17,018 nt of DNA. It comes from Vicinamibacteria bacterium (GTDB taxonomy: Bacteria; Acidobacteriota; Vicinamibacteria; Vicinamibacterales; UBA2999). Made by a program: the position numbers and the translations under genes. Under the pieces are notes generated by a model that searched no databases, was not told the DNA's origin, and worked only from the letters and a program-made list of their open reading frames with translations. This document shows positions 1 through 6,229 of the stretch, in pieces (within the stretch, counting starts at the first letter, position 1; the number at the start of each line of letters is the position of its first letter). Location: the NCBI GenBank assembly GCA_025924295.1, contig JAICEG010000050.1, positions 1 to 17,018 on the forward strand. Reading direction: 5' to 3'.

Positions 1-447
1 GACCAGCCTGCCGTCGTGACCGCGGTGAACCGCGCCGGTGCCGACGATGTGATCGTGAAGTTGACGGCCGGGCTCGAGACGCAACTGGGTCCGGCCTGGC
101 CCGAAGGTGTGGATGTCAGCTTCGGTCAATGGCAGAAGCTGGCGCTGGCGCGCGGCTTCATGCGCGATGAACCGCTGGTACTGGTGCTGGATGAGCCGAC
201 CGCGGCGCTCGACGCGGAAACCGAACATGCGTTGTTCGAGCGGTATTCGGCGGCTCTGCGCGGTGACAGTACTGACGGGCGGATCACGATTCTAGTCTCC
301 CACCGCTTCTCGACCGTGCGAATGGCGGATCTCATCGTCGTTCTCGACGGCGCGCGCGTCGTCGAAATCGGGTCGCACGAGGCGCTCATGGAAAAGGGCG
401 GGCAGTACTCGCAGCTCTACGGCATCCAGGCAGCCGCGTATCGATAG
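1..447 (+). CDS. ABC transporter ATP-binding domain, C-terminal part (5' end outside window)
   Basis: The reading frame is open from base 1, so this is the tail of a longer gene. The GTG at 16 is not needed as a start. What remains is the second half of an ABC nucleotide-binding domain. It has the signature region SFGQWQKLALAR (118-153), a Walker B stretch LVLVLDEPTAALD (about 175-213) and the H-loop histidine at 301-303 in ILVSHRFSTVR. It ends with the usual 'G-x-H-x-x-L-M ... G-x-Y-x-x-L' tail of exporter-type (ABCB/MsbA-like) half transporters. The signature reads SFGQ where most ABC proteins have SGGQ. The transmembrane half is not visible, so the substrate cannot be named. It would sit in the cytoplasmic membrane and power export. 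Confidence 0.9.
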   Translation, partial: DQPAVVTAVNRAGADDVIVKLTAGLETQLGPAWPEGVDVSFGQWQKLALARGFMRDEPLVLVLDEPTAALDAETEHALFERYSAALRGDSTDGRITILVSHRFSTVRMADLIVVLDGARVVEIGSHEALMEKGGQYSQLYGIQAAAYR

Positions 448-528
448 CGATCGACTCTCGGGGGATCCGGTGAATTACGTAGTGCCCACTTCGGATGAAG
501 CTGTGCGATGTTGGCACTGACCATGCGT

Positions 529-534
529 TAATCT
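529..534 (+). promoter_or_regulatory. Possible -10 element (TAATCT) of a leaderless transcript
   Basis: TAATCT ends 7 bases before the GTG start at 542, and there is no Shine-Dalgarno sequence between them. This spacing would put the transcription start at or next to the start codon. I see no -35 at the right distance: TTGGCA at 511-516 is only 12 bases away. Confidence 0.35.
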
Positions 535-541
535 CGTCCTC

Positions 542-1333
542 GTGGACGCAGAGTTCACTTCACAAGTCGAAGCCTTCGCGCGCGTGTATCTGATCCCGAC
601 GGCCTGGAAACTTCTGGGGGCCGTCGCGCTGTGGCTCGTGGGCAGCTGGGTGATCAAGCTCGTCCGCGGCGCCCTTAACCGCTTCATGCGGCTGCGTCAG
701 TTCGATAACACGCTCGCCACGTACCTCGAGGCGAGCGCGGGCATCCTGCTCCAGGTCCTGCTCTTCATCGCCGTTCTTGGCGTTCTCGGCATCGAAACGA
801 CCTCGTTCGCGGCTCTGTTGGCGGCGGCTGGCCTGGCGATCGGCGCCGCGTGGTCGGGGCTGCTCTCCAACTTCGCCGCCGGCTTATTCCTGCTGGTCTT
901 TCGACCGTTCAAGGTCGGCGATACGATCGCGGCCGTGGGCATCACTGGCACCGTTCGCGAGATCGGTCTGTTCGTCACGTCCGTCGTGACGGCGGACAAC
1001 GTCGTGACCTTCGTCGGCAACAACCGGCTCTTTTCTGAGAACGTGCAGAACTTCAGCGCGACCCCGTTTCGGCGCGTCGATATCACCGTACAGTTGATGC
1101 CGGGCGTGGACACGGAAGCGATCAGCATGCGGCTCCGGCAACGCATGCGTCAGATCCCGCACCTGCTGGACACGCCGGCGCCGATCGTGGAGATTGTGTC
1201 GTTCAATGCGGTCGGGGCGGCGGTCGCACCGATGCTGGTGGTGCGCCCCTTCTGTCGCAACGAGCACTACCAACAGGTCTATTTCGACACCACGCGCGCG
1301 ATCCAGGAAACGTGTGCGCAAGTCCACGTGTGA
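542..1333 (+). CDS. MscS-family small-conductance mechanosensitive channel
   Basis: This 263-residue protein has three predicted membrane segments (about 20-42, 64-85 and 90-120). The third is rich in Gly and Ala (ALLAAAGLAIGAAWSGLLSNFAAG), as expected for the pore-lining helix of MscS. It is followed by the MscS beta domain with the typical FRPFKVGD at about 120-127 and a G-x-V-x-x-I-G motif at 136-142. The short length fits minimal MscS homologues. The role is release of solutes through the inner membrane on osmotic downshock. The start is GTG at 542, with no ribosome binding site but a -10-like TAATCT just upstream. Its last 20 bases overlap the next gene, so the two are probably cotranscribed. 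Confidence in the family is high; gating properties are not readable. Confidence 0.92.
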   Translation: MDAEFTSQVEAFARVYLIPTAWKLLGAVALWLVGSWVIKLVRGALNRFMRLRQFDNTLATYLEASAGILLQVLLFIAVLGVLGIETTSFAALLAAAGLAIGAAWSGLLSNFAAGLFLLVFRPFKVGDTIAAVGITGTVREIGLFVTSVVTADNVVTFVGNNRLFSENVQNFSATPFRRVDITVQLMPGVDTEAISMRLRQRMRQIPHLLDTPAPIVEIVSFNAVGAAVAPMLVVRPFCRNEHYQQVYFDTTRAIQETCAQVHV

Positions 1334-2066
1334 GTTCCGGTTCTACGAGGAGCTGAACGACTATCTCCCGTCCGGGCAGCGCAAGCGCTCGATCACGAGA
1401 GAGATCACGGGCACGCCTTCCGTCAAGGATGCGATTGAGGCGCTGGGCGTGCCGCACACCGAGATCGATCTCATTCTGGTCGACGGCAGGTCGGTCCGTT
1501 TCGACTGCCGTCTCGAGGGCGGCGAGCGCGTCGCGGTGTACCCAGAGTTCGAGCGGTTCGACATCACGCCGCTGCATCGGCTGAGGCCTGAACCACTGCG
1601 GGAGCCGCGCTTCGTGGCCGACGTTCACCTCGGCACCCTCGCACGCTTCCTTCGGCTGCTCGGGTTCGACACGCGCTATGGAAACGATCTGAGCGACGAA
1701 GAGCTTGCACATCTGACGGCGCGTCAACGACGAATCCTGCTGACTCGCGACGTTGGCCTCCTGAAGCGCAAGGTTGTGGTGCGCGGCCAGTGGCTGCGGT
1801 CGCGCGATCCCGAGCAGCAGCTGGGGGAGCTCGTCGAGGCACTGGACCTGAGGCGGGCATTCCGCCCTTTTACCCGTTGCATGACGTGCAACGGCGTTCT
1901 CGGTGTCATCGCGCGCGCGGAGGTCAGCGGCCTCGTGCCGCCGCGCGTCTACCGCCGTTTTCGTGCGTTCAAGCAATGCCGCGAGTGCGCTCGTGTGTAT
2001 TGGCGCGGCACGCACTATCTGCGGCTGCAACGCCTGGTGAAGCAGGTCCGATCACCAATACGCTAG
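1314..2066 (+). CDS. Mut7-C RNase-domain protein with N-terminal ubiquitin-like domain and zinc ribbon
   Basis: I choose GTG at 1314, with AGGA at 1305-1308 five bases upstream, giving 250 residues. The frame is open further upstream but would run deep inside mscS. Residues about 5-85 look like the ubiquitin-like (beta-grasp, ThiS/MoaD-like) Mut7-C N-terminal domain. Residues about 99-235 match the Mut7-C RNase domain, a PIN-like nuclease fold. Its acidic positions are D103 in ADVHLGTLARFLRLLGFDT, D119, and D146 in LLTRD. Two CxxC pairs (C189/C192 and C222/C225) form a zinc ribbon that ends in YWRGTHY. Bacterial members are common but poorly characterised; RNA cleavage is inferred from the fold. 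Overlap by 20 bases with mscS indicates translational coupling, although no functional link is obvious. Confidence 0.88.
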   Translation: MRKSTCEFRFYEELNDYLPSGQRKRSITREITGTPSVKDAIEALGVPHTEIDLILVDGRSVRFDCRLEGGERVAVYPEFERFDITPLHRLRPEPLREPRFVADVHLGTLARFLRLLGFDTRYGNDLSDEELAHLTARQRRILLTRDVGLLKRKVVVRGQWLRSRDPEQQLGELVEALDLRRAFRPFTRCMTCNGVLGVIARAEVSGLVPPRVYRRFRAFKQCRECARVYWRGTHYLRLQRLVKQVRSPIR

Positions 2067-2097
2067 AGCAGTTCGCACTTCGGTGTAGCTGACAGTC

Positions 2098-2285
2098 CCT
2101 GGTGCTTGGTGCTTCGGTCCTGGTCCGTCCTGCGTCCTTGGTCTGTCTTGGTCCGAAGTCAACGGGCCCGCTTCTGAACATCGCGTCGGATGGTCGTGTC
2201 GTCGTTTCATGGTCATCAACGCACCAAGGACGAGCGGACTGAGGAACGGACGAAGAACCGAGGCCCAAGAACAAAGGACGACGTC
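2098..2285. repeat. Degenerate GGTCCTTGGTCC-type inverted repeat region between genes
   Basis: The 278-base gap between the Mut7-C and cyclase genes holds no gene. Its left part (about 2098-2158) consists of variants of CTTGGTCC/GGTCCTGG/GTCCTTGG. Its right part (about 2221-2280) holds the reverse complements (ACCAAGGACGA, GGAACGGACGAAG, GGCCCAAGAAC). The two arms form a long imperfect inverted repeat around a 60-base centre that has no clear structure. It could be a transcript hairpin, a barrier between transcription units, or a genome-wide low-complexity repeat family. Confidence 0.6.
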
Positions 2286-2332
2286 TACACGCAATCGAAA
2301 CCGCGTTAGGTCTTCGATCCAACGGAACCTGC

Positions 2333-2338
2333 TAATGT
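2333..2338 (+). promoter_or_regulatory. Possible -10 element (TAATGT) of a leaderless transcript
   Basis: TAATGT ends 6 bases before the ATG at 2345, and no Shine-Dalgarno sequence lies between them. No convincing -35 was found. Confidence 0.35.
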
Positions 2339-2344
2339 GGCGGC

Positions 2345-3142
2345 ATGAAATACATCAAGCCGATGCCGCTTCTGGTTGCCATCGTGACCATCGCATGCTC
2401 GAGCTCGCCGCAAGGCGCGGTGTTTCCGGCCGGCGAACTCGTTGATCTGTCGCATACATACGATTCACAGGCGATCTACTGGCCGACCGCTGAAGGGTTC
2501 CAGCTTCGTCGCGACGCCGACGGCATCACTCCGGCCGGGTACTACTACGCGGCCAACAGCTTCTTCACATCGGAGCACGGCGGCACGCACATCGATGCGC
2601 CGGTCCACTTCGCGGAGGGGCACCTGACGGTTGACAAGATCCCGGTCCAGCAGCTGATCGGCGCTGCCGTTGTCATCGACGTCGTCGAGCAGAGCGAGCG
2701 CGACGCCGACTACCAGGTGACGACCGACGACATCGAGCGATTCGAGCAGCAGCACGGCGCGATTCCGATGGACGCGATCGTGTTGCTCCGGACCGGGTTC
2801 TCACGACGATGGCCGGGCGCCGAGCGTTATCTGGGCACGACGCTGCGCGGCGAGGAAGGGGCGCGCAACCTGCATTTCCCCGGGTTGCACCCGGATGCCG
2901 CACGCTGGATCGTTGCCAACCGGCGGATCCGGGCGATCGGCATCGATACCGCGAGCATCGACTACGGTCAATCGACGCTCTTCGAGTCGCATCGCGCCCT
3001 CTACGAGCGCGATATCCCGGCGTTCGAGAACCTGACAGCGCTCGACCGTCTGCCCGCGACCGGTGCCTACGTCATCGCGTTGCCCATGAAGATCGGTGGC
3101 GGGAGCGGCGCGCCTCTTCGCGCCGTCGCCATTCTCCCGTGA
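2345..3142 (+). CDS. Cyclase-family metal hydrolase (kynurenine formamidase-like fold), probably exported
   Basis: The 265-residue protein carries the cyclase/formamidase metal motif HGGTHIDAPVHF at about 78-89. H78, H82, D84 and H88 are the candidate metal ligands or catalytic residues. The body matches the family over its full length: VDLSHTYD near residue 33, AIVLLRTGF at about 145, AIGIDTASIDYG at about 198, and a C-terminal PMKIGGGSGAPLRAVAIL. Members hydrolyse N-formylkynurenine or related amide and cyclic substrates; the substrate here is unknown. Residues 1-18 are hydrophobic and end in TIAC-SSS, so it may be a secreted protein or a lipoprotein, although the lipobox is imperfect (Thr at -3). 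No ribosome binding site precedes the ATG. A repeat-rich gap separates it from the gene upstream, so it likely has its own promoter. Confidence 0.88.
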   Translation: MKYIKPMPLLVAIVTIACSSSPQGAVFPAGELVDLSHTYDSQAIYWPTAEGFQLRRDADGITPAGYYYAANSFFTSEHGGTHIDAPVHFAEGHLTVDKIPVQQLIGAAVVIDVVEQSERDADYQVTTDDIERFEQQHGAIPMDAIVLLRTGFSRRWPGAERYLGTTLRGEEGARNLHFPGLHPDAARWIVANRRIRAIGIDTASIDYGQSTLFESHRALYERDIPAFENLTALDRLPATGAYVIALPMKIGGGSGAPLRAVAILP

Positions 3143-3184
3143 CAATCGGCTCTTGACCTGTGTCGGCATTCGATCACAGATCGG

Positions 3185-3667
3185 ATGATGACTGTTGCGA
3201 ATCCATACGCCGACGATCTTGGAGAACGAGCACCGCTCGAAGCGCTTGCCGACACGGCCGACCGCATTCGACGGCTCGTGGAGTCGTGGAGTGCGGAGGC
3301 CTTCGAGAAGACCTATGCGCCGGGCAAGTGGAGCGCCCGGCAGATCCTCGTGCATCTCGCGCAGACCGAGCTGGCGCTTGGCACCCGCGCGAGGTTCGCG
3401 CTGACGCAACCGGGTTATACCGCGCAGGCATTTTCGCAGGACGACTGGATGCCGATCGATGGCGCCACCGATGCGCGCACCGCGCTCGCCGCGTACACGT
3501 CGCTCCGCGGAATGAATCTTGCGATGTGGAGACGCCTGTCGCCGGCGCAGCTCGATCGCGGGTTTTCCCACCCTGAATACGGAGGGCTCTCGGTCGGGTG
3601 GATCATGGCGCAGATGGCGGGACATGACATCCACCATCTGAAGCAGCTTCAGGCAATTCAGACTTAG
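3185..3667 (+). CDS. DinB-fold metal-binding protein
   Basis: This 160-residue protein is typical of the DinB/YfiT four-helix-bundle family. It has W-S-x-x-Q-I-L-V-H-L-A-Q-T-E around H57 and a C-terminal AGHDIHHLKQL, giving H57, H147 and H151 as the probable metal triad. Family members include thiol-dependent transferases (for example bacillithiol S-transferases) and many proteins of unknown function, so no substrate can be given. The ATG at 3185 is followed directly by another ATG at 3188, and either could be used. A TTGACC at 3153-3158 resembles a -35 box, but I see no matching -10. The next gene starts 11 bases after the stop, so the two probably form one transcript. Confidence 0.88.
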   Translation: MMTVANPYADDLGERAPLEALADTADRIRRLVESWSAEAFEKTYAPGKWSARQILVHLAQTELALGTRARFALTQPGYTAQAFSQDDWMPIDGATDARTALAAYTSLRGMNLAMWRRLSPAQLDRGFSHPEYGGLSVGWIMAQMAGHDIHHLKQLQAIQT

Positions 3668-3678
3668 AGGAGAGACAC

Positions 3679-3957
3679 GTGCCGAAAGGATCAGGTGGAC
3701 TGAGTGCAGAACGGCTTCGCGAGTTGGCCAGGAGCGGCGCCGAGGCCATGTTGAAGCAGTTGCGCGCGGAGATCATTGCCATCGAGCGGACGTTTCCGGA
3801 GCTCGCGTTGCCCCAGAAGCGCCGAGCCGCTCGTGAGGCGTTCAAGAGAGTCCGCAGCCGCGTTCGGAAGATGACCGAGGATGAGAAGAAAGCGGTATCC
3901 GAGCGTATGAAGAAGTATTGGGCCGAGCGGCGGAAGGCGAAGTCTAAGGTGAAGTGA
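3679..3957 (+). CDS. Small basic helical protein of unknown function
   Basis: The 92-residue product has no family I can name. It is strongly basic and looks almost wholly helical: 21 of its residues are Lys or Arg in the second half alone. The C-terminus MTEDEKKAVSERMKKYWAERR followed by a Lys-rich tail resembles the short 'R-M-K-x-Y-W-A-x-R-R' ends seen on small DNA- or RNA-associated proteins. Nucleic-acid binding is therefore a guess from charge. The start is GTG at 3679 with a clear GAGGAGAG at 3667-3674, one of the best ribosome binding sites in the window. It follows the DinB gene by 11 bases and its 3' end overlaps the convergent methyltransferase gene by 14 bases. Confidence 0.75.
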   Translation: MPKGSGGLSAERLRELARSGAEAMLKQLRAEIIAIERTFPELALPQKRRAAREAFKRVRSRVRKMTEDEKKAVSERMKKYWAERRKAKSKVK

Positions 3958-4603
3958 GCCCCCTGATTACCATGTGCCGGTCGCTGACGCGGGTGACCTC
4001 GAAGGCGAGGTCGTTGTCGATCAACTGGCGCTGTACCTCGTCAACCGTGAACGCGGCGAGCAACGAATTGTAGAAGTCTTCGCGCAGGATCGGGTCTTCG
4101 CGCGAGGCGACGGCGTCCACGATCCGGCGGGCGGCGTCGGGCGTGTCCGGGCGAACCAGATCCATCACATAGGCTGCCGCACCGGGGCGTCCCAGTCGTG
4201 TGATTTCCCTCCAGAGTACCGACGGGTCTGGCAGGTGGTGCAGCAGGTCCTTCGAGAGCACGGCGTCGAATCCCGTGCTCTCGAGCGATGAATCCGGCAC
4301 GTATCCCTGCACAACCGAGACGCGATCGTCGAGGCCGGCGGCCCTGACCGCCTCGCGCGCTAGCGCAACCATCGGCGCCGATCCGTCGATGGCGGTGATC
4401 TGCAGGTCCGGCACCGCCCGGGCAAGCCTGATCACCACGTCGCCCGGACCGCATCCGATGTCGATCGCGCGCCGCAGATGACCAGGAAAATCTCGAATCA
4501 GGCTGTCAACGAAGAACTGGTTCGAGGTGCTGAAGTCGGCCTTCGCGTACGCGATGGACTGCCGCTCGTCGTCCATCAGCTCGGGTTCGAGAACTCGTTT
4601 CAT
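3944..4603 (-). CDS. Class I SAM-dependent methyltransferase
   Basis: This 219-residue protein has a Rossmann-type methyltransferase core: AIDIGCGPGD at 46-55 (motif I), ITAIDGSAPMV at 69-79 (acidic motif II), then FDAVLSKDLLHHLPDP at 112-127 (motif IV/V region). The closest general class is the UbiE/'methyltransferase domain 11/25' group; the substrate is unknown. The N-terminus MKRVLEPELMDDE is like that of the second methyltransferase in the window (12496-11795), which supports the ATG at 4603 as the start. The ribosome binding site would be AAGGGG inside the palindromic repeat directly upstream. The gene overlaps the convergent small basic protein gene by 14 bases at its 3' end. It lies 48 bases downstream of the exported-protein gene on the same strand. 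Confidence 0.85.
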   Translation of the reverse strand: MKRVLEPELMDDERQSIAYAKADFSTSNQFFVDSLIRDFPGHLRRAIDIGCGPGDVVIRLARAVPDLQITAIDGSAPMVALAREAVRAAGLDDRVSVVQGYVPDSSLESTGFDAVLSKDLLHHLPDPSVLWREITRLGRPGAAAYVMDLVRPDTPDAARRIVDAVASREDPILREDFYNSLLAAFTVDEVQRQLIDNDLAFEVTRVSDRHMVIRGLTSP

Positions 4604-4648
4604 GGGGTCAGACCCCTTGACATGCGCGGACTCAAGGGGTCTGACCCC
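4604..4648. repeat. Inverted doublet of GGGGTCNGACCCC palindromic repeat (REP-like)
   Basis: The 17-base sequence at 4604-4620 (GGGGTCAGACCCCTTGA) is exactly the reverse complement of 4632-4648, with 11 bases between. Each copy is itself a near-perfect palindrome centred on one base. The pair fills almost the entire gap between two minus-strand genes: 3 bases after one stop codon and directly before the next start codon. It could act as a terminator or mRNA-stabilising hairpin for the upstream gene, and it also holds the only candidate ribosome binding site of the methyltransferase. A further 20-base identical copy lies at 7898-7917. Paired short palindromes of this kind resemble REP/BIME elements, which are often spread by RAYT transposases. 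Confidence 0.8.
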
Positions 4649-4651
4649 TGT

Positions 4652-5467
4652 TCACTTTCCGACCAGGCGCGGCACGTCCTTCTCGTTTTCGAGACAGGCA
4701 TACTCGAGAAGCTCGATATCGAGCCCGAGGTGCTGATTGACACTGACGGTCCATGGTTTCGTGTAGGCCTTCGGATCATCGATCGTCACCTGCACGTCCA
4801 GCGTGCCGTAGTTGGGACGGCGGATACGCTCGATCATCTTTGCCTGGCCGGTGAGCGGACTGCCGTAGAAGTCGGCCCACAAGCCGTCACGCAACCCGAT
4901 CGTCTCTATCACCAGCGTGTCCCCTTCCCAGCGTCCGGTCGAGTAGCCATACCAGGATGGCTGTGGGTCGTCAGGGAGCTTTCGTCCGTCGGTGAAGATC
5001 TGCCTGAACTCCATGTTGCGCTCGTGGAGGATCACGACGAGACCTGGCGACTGCGTGATTTTCTTCGGCAACGGGTGGGCCATCATCTGCAGCGGGCCAA
5101 GCGGCAGGCATCGCGCATCGGGGTTGTCCTTGGCCTCGTCGTATTTCCGCTGCGCCGCCAGCGTGGCTGCCCACGGCTGATAGGGCGGCCGCTCGCCCTT
5201 CATGCCGTACGAGAGATCGAAGAACACGGTCTTCGGTGTGGGGCCGGCTCCCTCCTGGTTCTGCGGACCGTAGCCATCGTTCTGCCAGACTCCCGACAGA
5301 TCGGGTTTGCCATCCGAGGCCCGTGGGGTGCGCGCGGCGAGGTCTGGTTTTCCGTCGCGCGTGCGTGGCACGCCGGCTGTGGGGTATCGAATCCACTGCG
5401 CAGCAACAGGTGCGAAGGACGTCGTCCATAGTGCGACCACGACAACGGCAGGCACGAGATATCTCAT
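4652..5467 (-). CDS. Exported protein of unknown function with 'DGKPDLSGVW' motif
   Basis: I start at the ATG at 5467; the frame also opens at GTG 5494, but neither has a strong ribosome binding site. The choice gives a clean signal peptide (MRYLVPAVVVVALWTTSFAPVAAQW), probably cut after AAQ or just before it, and a mature protein of about 250 residues. After the signal peptide comes a tandem R-x-x-DGKPDL repeat (bases 5339-5356 and 5297-5314 encode the two DGKPDL copies), the second reading DGKPDLSGVWQNDG. Proteins with this PDLSGVW start are abundant in Acidobacteria-like genomes. Further on are a conserved W-E-G-D-T-L-V-I-E-T segment and a C-terminal LLEYACLENEKD. I know of no assigned reaction; periplasmic location is inferred from the signal. 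The methyltransferase gene follows after a REP-like repeat doublet. Confidence 0.8.
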   Translation of the reverse strand: MRYLVPAVVVVALWTTSFAPVAAQWIRYPTAGVPRTRDGKPDLAARTPRASDGKPDLSGVWQNDGYGPQNQEGAGPTPKTVFFDLSYGMKGERPPYQPWAATLAAQRKYDEAKDNPDARCLPLGPLQMMAHPLPKKITQSPGLVVILHERNMEFRQIFTDGRKLPDDPQPSWYGYSTGRWEGDTLVIETIGLRDGLWADFYGSPLTGQAKMIERIRRPNYGTLDVQVTIDDPKAYTKPWTVSVNQHLGLDIELLEYACLENEKDVPRLVGK

Positions 5468-5539
5468 CGGTGTTTTCCGCCGCGAGACTATCACGGAGAG
5501 CCAGCGTCAGGCCGCTTCGCGTTGTTTCATGGTCGGCCG

Positions 5540-5545
5540 TACACT
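5540..5545 (+). promoter_or_regulatory. Possible -10 element (TACACT) of the two-component operon
   Basis: TACACT ends 9 bases before the GTG at 5555, and no Shine-Dalgarno sequence is seen. It would give a leaderless or nearly leaderless mRNA in the 87-base divergent spacer. No clear -35 is visible. Confidence 0.3.
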
Positions 5546-5554
5546 CATGACATC

Positions 5555-6229
5555 GTGCGAGTGCTCATGGTGGAGGACGATGCGACAATCGCCGACTTCG
5601 TCAGCAAGGGCCTGGCTGAAGCCGGCCATGTCGTCGACGTCGCGTCCGATGGAGAACGGGGCGCCGAGCTGGCCCTGAAGGGAGGGTACGACGCGGCAAT
5701 CGTGGACGTCATGCTCCCGCGCCTTGACGGCCTCGCCCTGATCGACCGCATCCGTGCGCGCGGCGTCAGTACTCCAGTGCTGATTCTCAGCGCACGGCGA
5801 ACCGTTGATGATCGTGTCACGGGGCTGCAGGCCGGCGGCGACGACTATCTCACCAAACCGTTTGCGTTCGCCGAACTTCTCGCGCGCCTCCAGGCACTCG
5901 TCCGTCGATCGACGGGTCAGACCGAACCGACCCGGCTCTCGCTGGCTGATCTGTCGCTCGACTTGCTCAGCCGGCGAGCGGAACGAGCGAGCCAGGCGAT
6001 CGATCTTCGCCCACGGGAGTACTCTTTGCTCGAGTACCTGCTGCGGAACCAGGGGCGCGTCCTCACCAAGACGATGATTCTGTCGCACGTCTGGGGTTAC
6101 AACTTCGATCCCGGCACCAACGTCGTCGATGTGCTCGTCTCGCGCTTGCGCGAGAAGATCGATCGCGATTTCGAGCCCAAGCTGCTCCACACCGTTCGCG
6201 GAGTGGGGTACGTCCTCAAGGCCGGCTGA
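5555..6229 (+). CDS. OmpR/PhoB-family response regulator
   Basis: The GTG at 5555 gives the standard MRVLMVEDD start and 224 residues; the frame is open to a TTG at 5522, which would add an atypical 11-residue tail. The receiver domain (about 1-115) has the acidic pocket E7/D8/D9, phospho-acceptor D51 in AAIVDVMLP, a Ser in LILSARR (switch residue) and the conserved Lys in DYLTKPF. The winged-helix DNA-binding domain follows (about 128-220), with LRPREYSLLEYLLRNQGRVLTKTMILSHVWG and the recognition-helix region NVVDVLVSRLREKID, ending TVRGVGYVL. It shares one base with the following kinase gene (TGATG), so the two are translationally coupled. It probably regulates its own operon and degQ downstream. 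Confidence 0.95.
   Translation: MRVLMVEDDATIADFVSKGLAEAGHVVDVASDGERGAELALKGGYDAAIVDVMLPRLDGLALIDRIRARGVSTPVLILSARRTVDDRVTGLQAGGDDYLTKPFAFAELLARLQALVRRSTGQTEPTRLSLADLSLDLLSRRAERASQAIDLRPREYSLLEYLLRNQGRVLTKTMILSHVWGYNFDPGTNVVDVLVSRLREKIDRDFEPKLLHTVRGVGYVLKAG

Noticed and set aside
1203..2030. Minus-strand frame (275 codons) opposite the Mut7-C gene
   Set aside because: The plus strand encodes clear CxxC pairs and a nuclease fold; the antisense product has no features.
2098..2285. CRISPR array
   Set aside because: The units are degenerate, of unequal length and in both orientations, with no constant spacers and no cas genes.
2801..3637. Minus-strand frame (278 codons) across the cyclase and DinB genes
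   Set aside because: It spans two well-supported genes and the gap between them; shadow frame.
4478..5431. Long plus-strand frame (317 codons) opposite the methyltransferase and exported protein
   Set aside because: It runs through the repeat doublet and antisense to a protein with a signal peptide and conserved motifs; no domain seen.
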